A DNA stretch of 64,000 nucleotides, taken from positions 27,042,673 through 27,106,672 of the forward strand of contig OU744732.1 in NCBI GenBank assembly GCA_916613615.1. The letters are read 5' to 3'. A model generated the notes under the pieces. That model had not been told where the DNA came from and did no database searches. It worked only from the letters and a program-made list of their open reading frames with translations. The DNA comes from Steromphala cineraria. Taxonomy: Eukaryota; Mollusca; Gastropoda; Trochida; Trochidae. This document shows, piece by piece, positions 11,071 to 22,659 of the stretch. The first letter of the stretch is position 1. Every line of letters begins with the position of its first letter. A program made the translations under genes and the position numbers.

Positions 11071-12008
11071 AAGAAAACTTATTTAGTTAAAAAAAAACAT
11101 AATTTATTCCTTTAAAATATTTACAACATCCCTTGTCCTGTGTTGCTACTAACACTTGCACCATTACTTATTTCAATGCAAGCTAGTTATTCACTCCAGC
11201 TTAGGTAATTAAGTTAGTCCTTTATGTTTGGGTTTACATGGGTGGTCAGAGGCTTGCCTGTGACCATAGTTTATTGTTAAGGTTAACTTGGGTTCTGACA
11301 GTCAGGTGCCCTTATATTCTCTGCTCTCTGCTCTCTCCTGCTACTTGGCATATTCTTTCTCGCCATCACAAAGTTCCACACTGCACAGTATGTAGGGTTA
11401 GTTATGTTTAAGTCATTATAAGACATTATTGTAGGGACTTATATATACTTATAGTATATTTATATTCTTTAACACCTGTTAACATAGTTTAGTTTAGTGT
11501 AGGGTATATGCCAAGTTAACCTATTTTTACTCTATTCATTTAAGTTAAGCGATTAGTTAATTAGTACGTTCTTTATTTAGGCATCAGGCTTCTTCACGTG
11601 GCATCTCTGGGCATATGGAAAGCCTGCGTCCCTGAGACGAGGTTGGTTGAGCTTCTGGTTTTTTTTTATGTGTTTATGAATAGTCTATTTCATGTAATGT
11701 TATGTTTTATTGTGATGGATGGATTTGTATCATAACTTTAAATGAACTAATATGTGACGCTGTATGTGATTATGCCCTCATATTTATAATAATGTAATGC
11801 TGAATAGGATTATTACTACATTTATTTATTAATTGTAAAATGATTTGTGGATTATCATAAAATGTGTATTCGATTGTATTATGTATTGACTGATATTGCG
11901 TTTTATACAATGTATTTATGAATTGTATTTGCTTGTTAGTTCATGTCCATATTGTGGTCTGAATAAATCCATCCACCGAACCCCCACAAGTGCTTGTCAT
12001 GTTGTCAT

Positions 12009-12130
12009 TAGAACACTTTTAATCAATACAGGATTGTTATACTCAATAAAATGTTCATTAAATGTGTGACCTTGAAGGTCAAAGGTCAAGGTCATGAGAT
12101 ATGAGTTATTGCAATGTGCACCTAATTTGG
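12009..12130 (-). repeat. AGGTCA-rich interspersed repeat
   Basis: At 12076-12094 the plus strand reads AGGTCAAAGGTCAAGGTCA, three AGGTCA half-sites (one pair spaced by one base, then one directly abutting). It is preceded by TTATACTCAATAAAATGTTC. The reverse complement matches blocks at 36718, 38467 and 38878. Confidence 0.65.
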
Positions 12131-13005
12131 GTATAACTTTATCCCATTTTATAATATGCAAGCCCATATTTTAATCAGAAAAAAAACTACGCACACGACA
12201 AGATATATAATAGGGTAAAGTGACAGTGTTTCGATCCAAAACATTTCAACAATTGTCAAATATTATCTGGAGAAAATAAGTTTAGGCAAACTGTGTTATT
12301 AACAATAAAGATTTCTACATGTGTATGACCAAAATTTGCAAAAATATTATTAGATTACCAGAAAATAACGGTTTTATTTATGTATAGCAAACCGCCCGAG
12401 GTTCGGACAGTTTTGCCCTATAACAGTACATGTACCAATTGCTCGTATGCACACAGGTTTAAATTTTATCAAAATGGTTCATATAATCATCAAGCACGCA
12501 GTTAGTCGCTAATATAAATCAACATTTTAACTAAGGCTGCATTCTTTCCGATGGTAAAATTCGAGCAACTCTACATTATCTGATCTTTGAGTAAACATCT
12601 ACATAAAAACAAATCAGAAACATCGTTTTCATAAAAAAAATTAAGGTCTGTTATTGTAGTAAGAGAGCAGCGCAGACATAGGAAAACGGCAGTTTGTTTT
12701 GCAAACTGTACTGCACATACAAGCTCCTTGCACCGAATATGTCTGTGGATCGCACAGAGGTTCGAATCTCGGAGTGGACCCTATAATATTTTTTTGTTCA
12801 AACTTTTGCACTCGTAAATCGTTTTCATATGTTGAGATAAACCTACCTTTCAAATTTGAACGAAATCAGGCAAGAAATAAACATTTTAGCGTATTTCCTA
12901 TCGGTTATATAGAAGAGCTGTATTATGACGCGCCAGTAGTGATGACGTTTCACCTTTTTAATATTTTCTACGTGTCTTAGCATTATTTACATATCGATTT
13001 AAGAA
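12131..13005. other. Mostly unrecognised; weak tRNA-like 3' half near 12755
   Basis: A B-box-like GAGGTTCGAATCTCGG lies at about 12759-12774, but I cannot build a convincing A box or acceptor stem upstream. It may be a worn SINE. The rest shows no recognised feature. Confidence 0.3.
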
Positions 13006-13330
13006 AGACAGATAGACAGACAGATTTATTTCGTAGAGTTGCCATGAGGCCAATAGTACAAATGACTGACTGACATGGTTAATACATCAAATGAGAATCA
13101 TGCAACATGCAATTTGTTAACAAATATTGGTAGGCGTAGGATAATGTTAGCATTTTGGGGTTTAAGTAGCTTGACAAACTTTGTTAAGCTGGGATTTACA
13201 CAGATATATTGAGGGATATATCTACTGCGTAGATCAGAATATAAAGGACATTGTAATAATACATGGTATTCAATAGCGTTAACTCAATAAGAGCAAAAAG
13301 CTTGATCTGTATTGTCATCTTTCGATCTTC
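13006..13330 (-). mobile_element. LINE 3' end fragment
   Basis: Read on the minus strand, about 13320 to 13100 encodes a worn C-terminal retrotransposon segment including AIEYHVLLQCPLYSDLRSRY and IPQYI, with an in-frame TGA just before it. A 'H-x4-C-P-x-Y-x-x-[LI]-R' pattern of this type closes many invertebrate non-LTR retrotransposon ORF2 proteins. The element ends at a GACAGATAGACAGACAGA microsatellite-like tail near 13006-13023, as expected for a LINE 3' end. Confidence 0.6.
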
Positions 13331-14684
13331 TATATGATTGAACTTTCAAATTTCAACTTCACAACCGAATTTGGAGAGAAATCTACAAAAATTTGTATTG
13401 AGACTAATACTTTTAAATACTTTTCATGGACAACATCGTTTTTAAATAAAGAATATGTATACAACTATTTGGAGCCGGCTACTTGAGCTGGCCATTCCTG
13501 AAAATATACATCTTTAAAACGCTGTTTAAAGATCTTTAAAAACATATCACAATCTCCAACAGTTTATTGGATCTGTCGATTTAACAATAACAATAAACAA
13601 AAGGTTTTCGATAATGCAATAGCTTAGACATCCAACTGGTCAATACATTGGTAATGTACAAACATCGTATCTTATATTCAAATACTCTATCAAATGTTTT
13701 TATCTTTCAATAAACATTTGATTCAGTAGTGGTGGATGTCGTAATGATAACATACACCGTTTCGATTCGTGTTGAAAATATTTGCTATTTATGCATTCTG
13801 CATACATGTATAGGTGGTCTATTCACATTCAAAAAAGCGGATCCCACAAGTGAAACAAAGGTTCGCCATTTTGACGCTTGGATTCAGTGCATCAGGTCAT
13901 CTGAGTCTAAAACGCCATTTTTTTAAATGTCATTTGAAGCCTTGCTGCAGACCCTTTATTGTTTTGTGCTGCTATAGTATCCCTACAGGCTAGAGAACAA
14001 GCACAGAAAACTCAAGAGTATGCAGCAAAGCATAAATCAAATTTGCAATTTGTCTTATAAAAGGTGACGTTGGAAACGAAGGAAATCTTTAATCTTCATC
14101 TTTAAACAAATTCTCATATAAACAAGCTTCTTTAAGACCAAAAACGATTATTTGAATATTATTGTTTGGTCACATTTTAGGTTCAGTAAAGGCTAGATAA
14201 AATTGCAAAGAAAAACAAGCCACTTACATGAGAGTGAAAACAATTGAGGAACCAAGAGGAGTTTTAGAAGCATTTTCATCAGTCGACATGATGCATTGAA
14301 TTCGAACCGCAACTGGTGCAAAGAAGTAACAATTATATTTTCGATTTACAATTCCTTGTATTATTTGTAGATTATGATATTGATGAATGAGAGATTGCTT
14401 TTGAAACCAGTAAATCTAATCGTATCAGTGTTTATCAAATAACTGTCAAACACAATTGGAATTAACTATGGTAATGGATTTGAATTAAATATGAAAGATA
14501 TGAATAAAGATATGGAAATGAAATACTAAAGATAAATTGTTAAGATAGGTTTGAATAAATGTATTTTTAACAACTCAGAGTATTTGACAATTCACATTTG
14601 TCTTGTATTTGAAATAATGCGATGAGATATAAAAGATTTGAATTAATGTTGTGATCGGCAAGACCCATTATTAACAATGTATCT
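13331..14684. other. No recognised feature
   Basis: AT-rich DNA. Frames are under 70 codons with no conserved motif. Confidence 0.4.
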
Positions 14685-15102
14685 AGGCCCTTTTCTCATG
14701 CACGAATTTACATACATGAGTAAATTTACACACAATGTAATTATACATACATGTGTAATAGTAAATATACTTTCTGTTCACATGTAGTTAAGCATTATGT
14801 TGTATTTGTCAATTACATACAGCCATGTATTATAATAAACGAAAATATATGAGTAGATTCAGTCTAGCGCCAGCTTTCATGATGTTAAGACTTCTTGGCT
14901 CCAAGAGAAGAAGAGATTTTCCCTATATGTATATGTAAATTTACATTTACATGACCTCCTGAGGTCGTGTAAAGTTACTCCTAGTGCAATAATACTCATG
15001 TATGTAATTGCGTTCTCATGACACTTTTACATACCCCAAATACATTTACATACATACGTAAATTTACTAACATATGTAAAGGTGTGCATGAGAAAAGGGC
15101 CT
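14685..15102. mobile_element. 418-bp inverted-repeat element (MITE-like)
   Basis: The ends are inverted copies: AGGCCCTTTTCTCATGCAC at the left and GTGCATGAGAAAAGGGCCT at the right. Inside both ends are repeated variants of TTTACATACATGxGTAAATTTAC. I could not define a target-site duplication, so the superfamily is open. Confidence 0.75.
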
Positions 15103-15404
15103 CACAAACACAAACTAATATGTAGAAAATGTAAATGTTAATTTGAAAAGATTAAAATGAGACAACAATACATACATCTGTTTTGACAAGACTGATTATT
15201 CTAATCTAAATATTTCTATCTCTAACTTCTAGAAGGGATAATTACATGAATTCAAAGTGATGTCGGTAAAGTCTTCCCTTTAATGTAAATGACTTATGGC
15301 CAGAAATACATAAACTTCAGCGTAATATGTATACGCATTGATAAATATTTTCCATAATCATGTAACATATTTCCTCTAATGGTTGCCCGTTCCCTTATTA
15401 ACAT

Positions 15405-16089
15405 TTAAAGGTTTTATATTTTCAAATTTCCACTGATAATTGTACGTTAAAGGGGCAGTAGCACGTTTTTTGATAATTTTATATTTTCAATTTTCAATGA
15501 TTATTGAATGTTTATGTTAAATGTATTATTTTGATAGTGTCAAAAATCTCAGTACACAAGCTAATCTTTCATAGTCAGAGAACAAAGTATGAAGATTAAC
15601 ATAAAATCCATTGGCGGCCATTTTTTGTGAACACCTTTCATTCATTTTGAAAAGAAAAGAAAAAGGAATCCCATGGCTACATTTTACATTATACATTTTA
15701 ATTATTACTGCTCCATTTAGTTCAAATACATTGTCTTTCAATTGGAACCATTAATTTTGATTTTCCTGACATCACCTTATATTCTCCCTAAAAACGTGCT
15801 ACTGCCCCTTTAATGCTAAATCAAAAATCTCATTACTCAAACCAATCATTCATAGTCAGAGAATAAATTATAAAGATTCACATTAAGTCCATTGGCAGCC
15901 ATTTTTGTGTAAACACCTTTAATCCATTTGTGTAAGAAAAGGAATCGCATGGCTGAACTTAACACTATATATTTGATTTATTGCTACATCATTTAATTTA
16001 AATACAGTGTCTTTCAATTGGAACCATTTATTTTCATTTTCCTTACATCGCCTTATATGATCCCTAAATACGTGCTACTGCCCCTTTAA
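15405..16089. mobile_element. Outer copy of TTAA element, split by a younger copy
   Basis: The outer copy starts at TTAA 15405-15408 (its first ~25 bases are internally deleted) and has the family interior TTTCCACTGATAATTGTACG up to 15446. It resumes at 15814 with TGCTAAATCAAAAATCTCAT and ends CTACTGCCCCT before TTAA 16086-16089. The inner copy (15451-15809) sits exactly between. The interior word GTTAATGC of intact copies is the insertion site. Confidence 0.8.
15451..15809. mobile_element. Inner TTAA element (MITE), about 359 bp
   Basis: Terminal inverted repeats are AGGGGCAGTAGCACGTTTTT and its complement AAAAACGTGCTACTGCCCCT. TTAA flanks both sides (15447-15450, 15810-15813). No coding capacity. 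A TTAA duplication is the hallmark of piggyBac-type transposition, but the terminal bases (AGGGG rather than CCY) are not textbook piggyBac, so the superfamily is a suggestion. Confidence 0.85.
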
Positions 16090-16847
16090 GAGGTCTTATT
16101 GGAGGCCCGTGCCTAATTTGAGGCTCGGCCCTTATTCATAACACATAGTTTAGAGGAGGTAAACATTTGAATAGAAATTAAAAGGGAGTAATAAATAACG
16201 CGAACTGTCTGGCCCTTGAATTGGCAAATCATAAGTAAATTGTTTTGTTGAAAAAACAATTCTGTCATGATTTTCTCTTTAAATTATAGATCTATTAAAC
16301 TATGGAAAAAAGCTAAAATTACTCCTTCGTGATTATCTACTGTGCCAATTTTAAACTTTAGTTCGTTTACATGTGTCCTAAATGTATACGTAAATTAATC
16401 TCAATTGAAAACATGTATAATGAAAGGCCTATTGATAAAACGTTTGTTCACACTATTGAATCCTATGGGCGCATTCGAACCTACTGCTTAATAACCAGTG
16501 AAAATTAACTTAAGTTACTTAACATGGCGTTATGTAGAGGTTTGCATTTGATCAACTTTCACAATATATGATGAAACAGACTTTCAGGTTTAAATCTGTG
16601 CGGAATAGACTGTTAGCAAATGAGTTACGACCATCGATATAAACCAATATTATTATAATTAATCGAACATAATCGATGATTTAATTGAACATTTTATTCG
16701 TTTTAAAACTATATTTATTTTTATGTTTTATCATATACTTTTTGATCGAGATAATTTTTACTCCTAAAATTATCGGCCTTGCTTGTATGTTTTTTTTATT
16801 TTAGCCACTTGTCTTGCGTACTTCTTGCCAAGGATATGTTTAATCCC
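16090..16847. other. No recognised feature
   Basis: AT-rich spacer between two TTAA elements, without recognised coding or repeat content. Confidence 0.4.
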
Positions 16848-16851
16848 TTAA

Positions 16852-17214
16852 AGGGCAGTAGCACGTTTTTTTGATAATTCTATATTTCAAAATTGCCACT
16901 GATAATTGCAAGCTAATGTTAAATGTAATATTTTGACAGTGTCAAAAATCTCATTACACAAGCCAATCATCCATAGTCAGAGGACAAAGAATGATTCACA
17001 TACAATTCATTGGCGGTCATTTTATGTGAACACCTTTAATTCATTTTGTGCAAGAAAAAGGAATCGTATGGCTAAACTTTTTACTTTACTTTACTATATA
17101 CTTGAATTATTACTGTTCCATTTAGTTTAAATACACTGTCTTTCAGTTGGAACCATTAATTTTCATTTTCCTAAAATCACCATTTATTCCCCCTAAAAAC
17201 GTGCTACTTTCCCT
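16852..17214. mobile_element. TTAA element (MITE)
   Basis: TTAA at 16848-16851 and 17215-17218 flank an element starting AGGGCAGTAGCACGTTTTTT and ending AAAACGTGCTACTTTCCCT. The interior matches the family (CCACTGATAATTGCAAG; CATAGTCAGAGGACAAAG; ATGGCTAAACTT). Confidence 0.85.
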
Positions 17215-17560
17215 TTAAGGGGTCATTGAATCATTGCAATTGATATTCAAATCACATTAATTACAAAACATAATTAAAAATTAAAAAATCTGATAAGCTT
17301 AAAAATAATGCCTATCATTATATTATATCATTTCATATCGAGTTGTTTCTACTTATCCTTTTCTAGACTCCTATCTTGTTCACAAATATATATTTATAAA
17401 TTGATAACATGCGTTCTTCGTAACAAATTGATAAAGTTGAATTAGATCATATCACAAACATGGCAATAAATGTTGAAAGGTCACCATTCCTTGAAAACCC
17501 ACTTGCTTTTGCAACAATTGTTATTCAACGAGTCACATCACAAGTACGTTATTGTTGAAA

Positions 17561-17606
17561 ATGCTTCTGGAAATTTTCTTTCTTACTCAAGTATCTACAC
17601 TCGTGT
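17561..17606 (+). CDS. Gene A exon 1: signal peptide
   Basis: 46 bases encoding MLLEIFFLTQVSTLV plus one base of the next codon, then donor GTAAGT. The hydrophobic run LEIFFL directly after Met fits a secretion signal. The same 46-base design (ML..., [LI]TQ/SQ) is seen at 48808, 45434(-) and 47196(-), which supports this start. Confidence 0.8.
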
Positions 17607-20600
17607 GTAAGTGGGTTGCTTAACTTGTAGTTTTGTTAAATCTTGTTCATAGGTTTTGGAGATCAACACTATTGAAATACGAAACAAAGTAAGATATAAG
17701 CTCTGGAACAAATGTATCTATGTTTTTAAATTTGATTAAGAAATAAAGAAGGTATTACCTTCATGTGTTTTGTCATAATGTATAGGTTTACCCTGTAGAC
17801 TATAATATATGCAGAAGCAGGAAGGCCGATTGGTTTGAGGTTGTGATAGTTCAGGGAAAGCAAAACTTTATTCCAAAATACTTGATGGTGAGAGATACTA
17901 CATAACATTTTTAGTATGTCAATTTTCACTCGATTAAGTTGTTTTTACTCTTTTTTTAAAATGAATTTAGAAAATCACATTTGGCGATGAATAAAAATCA
18001 TCTACAGGAGATATTGTGTGACACCACAGACCATTCTCGTAACATCATTTTAAAACTGAACGTCATCGCAGATAAAAGGATGGCGCATTTCGTCATTGCT
18101 GAAACAATGATACTAGAAAAACGATTATCCCTTTTTAAACATGAAAGGATTATTTTAGGTTTTCACTCTGGCGCAGTGTCAATATAAATGCTCGATATCA
18201 AATCTTCTAAAAGAATGTAAGAACAATTAGGGGAGGTAGTTTGGATTTTGTAATTGATATGAGACAAATCATCTGTGCATGCCAAAGATTGTAATTTTTC
18301 GTTACTTTATTGAGGAGACATTGTTTCACATATTGTCTTCCACCCTCCAGCATCTCAGTGTATGTCTCTCGACGAAAGGAGAGACAAAATGGAGGAAAGC
18401 CACCAGTATCAGTTCATCGCCATGAACAGCATCTCACTGATTGGCTGTATGGAGGAGTGTCTTACAGGCAACATTCAGACATGTAAGAGGGTGGTCTTCA
18501 ACCAAGCTCGTAATACATGTAGAATTGTTAATGGCTATATAGCCAACAGATGCAGAGGCTGTGTGGTCATGGAGAAGTTAAATTGCAGGCATCGTATTGT
18601 TGGTAAGTTTGAAATGACTAAAGTCACTTCTTATTTTCGACCAATTGGGTAATAAGGATTATCATTATTATTATGACTTTAATCATACAAAAACGAAAAT
18701 CTCAAAACGGTTTTACAAATGTGATGTAGGTTTTGCTGAAACTGGTGATAACATGACATTTTGTATTGGTGAACTGATTAATTCGGCCTAAGAGTAATTG
18801 AAGGGTCCGGATGACGGGGTGTCAAAAAGGACTTTAAAATGCAACCAAGCCCTTCAAAAAGACTCAACATCGAATTTTCTGAAAGCTGAGATAATTATTT
18901 ATACAACGATATATGGAATGATACCATTGAATTTGGTTGCAGAAAGATTAATCACAATGAAATCGCATAATTTTCGAGTTTGGTTGCAGTCCCCTATAGG
19001 CAACTGCAACCAAATTATTTTTCAGAAAATACATGTTTTTATCAAACAAAAAAGCTTGGGCTTGAAGAAATTTGGTTGCAGATGGAATATATGATGATTT
19101 GACAACTGTTGATCACTTACCTGGCTTTTTATTTACATTTCAGTGACACATCAGCAACTTACCGATCGCTATCGAGTCCGGTTTTCGATCATGTCACATC
19201 ATGTTTTGAAAACGTTTCTGACATTATGGATAGAAATATTTCACTGACCTAGATTATTTTAACAATTTCTTTCATACAGCATGTCATGGTAGGTACTTTA
19301 GACAATCTTTGACCAAATTAATCCCTCAATTTCATTTCTGTGTTTCAACGTGCTCCCGTAGCAGATTCGAATTGTTGTCCTATCTCAAAAAGATTCTCAT
19401 TGGCTGTCACAAATTCCTTTAATTGCCAAATGATTTTGATAGAAAATAAACATCAATAAGTAAGTTTAACAAATAGTTTCTATCCAAAAACAGAACACGA
19501 TGAATTATCAATCAAAAATTAGGAAATTTGAAAAATTGTTGGAAATGTTTGAGACTGAATCAACCAATTGTAGGACACGTTACATACCGCATGGCATTAC
19601 GTCACACACAGAGCGAGAGGGAACCTGTCAAAATGGAACTGTTGATTTGTTTTTGTTTTCACGTCAAATAAGGTAAATTATAAAACTTCTGCAACCAAAC
19701 GTGTCTCTTTGCTATTCAACAAGCAACTACAATCTCTGCAACCAAATCAGTGTTTGTCAAGACACGAAAAGTTATGGATATTTGCTAGAAATCAATTTGG
19801 TTGCAGTTGCCTAAAAGGGACTGCAACCAAAATCGAAAACTGCTCGATTCATTACGATTATACATTCTGCAACCAAACTCAAGGCTTCAAGGAAATAATT
19901 AATTTATAGTAAATCATTTTAGCTGTCAAAATATCTTCATTTCATCATTTGCAAGGAAAAGGTTGCATTTTATTGATGTTTTAGATACCCCGTCATTCGG
20001 ACCCTTCAATAACTCTTAGGCCATTAATTCAAGAATTCATTGTGTTTATGTACATTATATTCCCTTTTTTCAGTGAAACATGTTATATCTCAGAGTGAAT
20101 ATAATTCGAGGTGATCTTACAAACAGTAATGTCTAAAACATACAAACTAATGACTGTATACAAATTACAATATTTTTTATTCATTGACTCCAGTTTATGA
20201 ATATCATTTATTCGTTTCAATTTTCGTTTTTACAGACTTCCAATGTTTTCGCACAGTCCACTATAGTTATAAGAAGATGAACTATTTGTATGGGCTGGAG
20301 AGGGAACGAGAATGTCGCCGAACTTGTATAATATCGTATGACTGCAGCGCCTACAGCTGGCTTAAAAGGGTACAGAGATGTGGACTTCTCAGGAACCGTT
20401 ATGGCTCCATGCAGAGACTGGAAGAAGGCGAAATCAGTGCCAGAAAACAACGAAACTGTTTCAGTAGGTTCTTATTTATTAAAAATAATATTTAACGTAT
20501 CCTGGAAATAAAACATTTTAGTCGATATACTGGCATTCTCTCACCACAGAGGCAACTCAGTCATACCTGAATTAGCCTCTGTTCTATTACGGCTAACATA

Positions 20601-22613
20601 CGGGATAGAAAGGTAGAAATCTGATTGGAGGCAATCGAAGTGAGTTGTGCAATCAGCGACGCCGTTTCAAAAGTGGTCATTCGCAAAAGTTCAGCTATTC
20701 CCGTGTGGATCCGCATCAAAGGGAGATAACTCTTCCTTCTACAAAACAATCGCTTTTTACCTTCTCATTGGTTTTTATTTGGTGAATTATTAAAATAAAA
20801 TTTATCATAAAACGAAGAATAATTTACACAATTATAAAACAATATGTTTCTAATGAAAAACCCTATACATATCTGATTTTGAAATAGTTTCCCTCTCTGA
20901 GACTCACACTGTTAATGAAAAAGAAACCTAAAGGCATGATTCTTTTGAAAGTCACTGAGCGACCGTTGAGTATTCCCGAAGTCGTGGACATCCAAAAGGT
21001 GTTATCATTGGCTGCAAATAAGGGAGATATCTCAAGTTACAACTTTTTGCCGCTAGGGCGATCTGCCGGAACCCCAGGATTTTGGCGTAATGGAACAGAG
21101 GCTAACTGGGGTATGACTGAGTTGCCTCTGTGGGGAGAGAATGATATACTGGTGACCATGGACATAAATCATATATAATATCATAGGAAACACAGGTTAG
21201 ATAATATTCACATTCAAGATTAGTCCTCATAACTGTGTGCTTTAGAATGACAGATAAAATTCTTCGGCTGATTAAAAACGGCCTAGTTCAAATAAATAGA
21301 ATATTCAAAAAACTAAGTCAGTGGAGAGGATTCCAACGAAATTACAAGTTTCTCGATAGATTTAGTATATTAAAACTTTTATTCATTAGAACTAGGCCGA
21401 TTTTAAACAGATTGAAAAACATCTCTAATAGCACCGTTATAAAACCCAAATTTTCCAAGACGCCATTATATTTTGAATGGCAATGCACAGTGATGTTTTA
21501 CTTGATATCGGTAGTAAAACATTTGTTACTTATGAACATAACTTGGTAAAAAACATAAATAAAATGTTATTCTTTCAGGTAATCGATGCACTCTGATCAA
21601 ATTCAAAGAAATGGCTTTTGGAATGAGGAAGCGGTTCGCTGTCAGCTCCATGTTCAAATGTTATCAGAAACTCCTTCAGAGTAACAGGATCAAAGCTGTA
21701 GAATGGCAGTACGACAAACATGTTTGTCATTTGCTCTCTGGAAAAGTCACATCAGTAAACCTGTCCTTCAAGAAGGCGATCCTGGTTTTAAGACAACAGT
21801 CATGCAAAGGGAAGCCGGGTGAGGATATGAGTCATGTCTTCGTAAAGGGGCAGTAGCACGTTTTTTGAAGATTTTCTATTTTCTATTTTTCACTGATAAT
21901 TGTATGTAAATACTAAAAGTTTTATTTTGATATCGTCCAAAATCTCATTATACAAACGAATCATCCATAGTCAGAGAACAAATCATAAAGATTCACATGA
22001 ACTCCATTGTCAGCCATTTTTGTGTGAATGATATATTTTACTTATTACTGTTTCATTAAGTTTAAATACATTGTCTTTCAGTTAGAACCATATTTTTAAT
22101 TTCCTGACATCAACTTATATTCCCCCTGAAAACATGCTACTGCCCCTGTAAGGGCTAACACTGTGTCTTCATCATATCCTTAACTCTGCAAACAAGAATT
22201 GTATGATCAACAGTAATGTACTAACATAAAAGTGCTTAATATGCAACAGTTCTTATATAGATGTGGAATATCGTCAATGTAGAATAAGTCACGTGTAAAA
22301 AATGATTGATAATATCAAGTGTTTAATCAATATGTAAATGAATCAAAACTAAAGTCAATTTTGATAACAAATTCTATCATATACGTTCCAGGCTTTTAAA
22401 AAAAATATTTATACATAACAAATCAAATTAATACAAAAATTTGCGTTTTAGGAAAATTTGCTTCCTGGCATTCTGTCTTGCCTTAATCATGTCAAAATAT
22501 AGTTCTTCTGCATTGCATTATCGATAATTAATGGGGAGTGGAAACGAATTAATCCGGATGTTACAACACTTTTATCTGGAAATGGGAAATGCCGCTTCAT
22601 TTTAGGAAACATC

Positions 22614-22659
<46 letters not shown>

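Larger units (their letters stand above)
8969..11990 (+). mobile_element. Long retroelement-like unit, copy 2
   Basis: Closely similar to 3634-6990 over most of its length, with small indels. It is missing the part of the gag region equivalent to about 5670-6050: AGCTCTTCTGTAACAG at about 11053 jumps straight to the TTAAGAAAACTTATTTAG equivalent. It also has a deletion relative to 6420-6540. The CTCTGCTCTCTGCTCTCTCC block recurs at about 11318. Confidence 0.65.

Noticed and set aside
18357..18358. Alternative acceptor AG for gene A exon 2
   Set aside because: Using it would put exon 2 out of phase with the signal exon; the AG at 18349-18350 keeps the frame and matches gene B.
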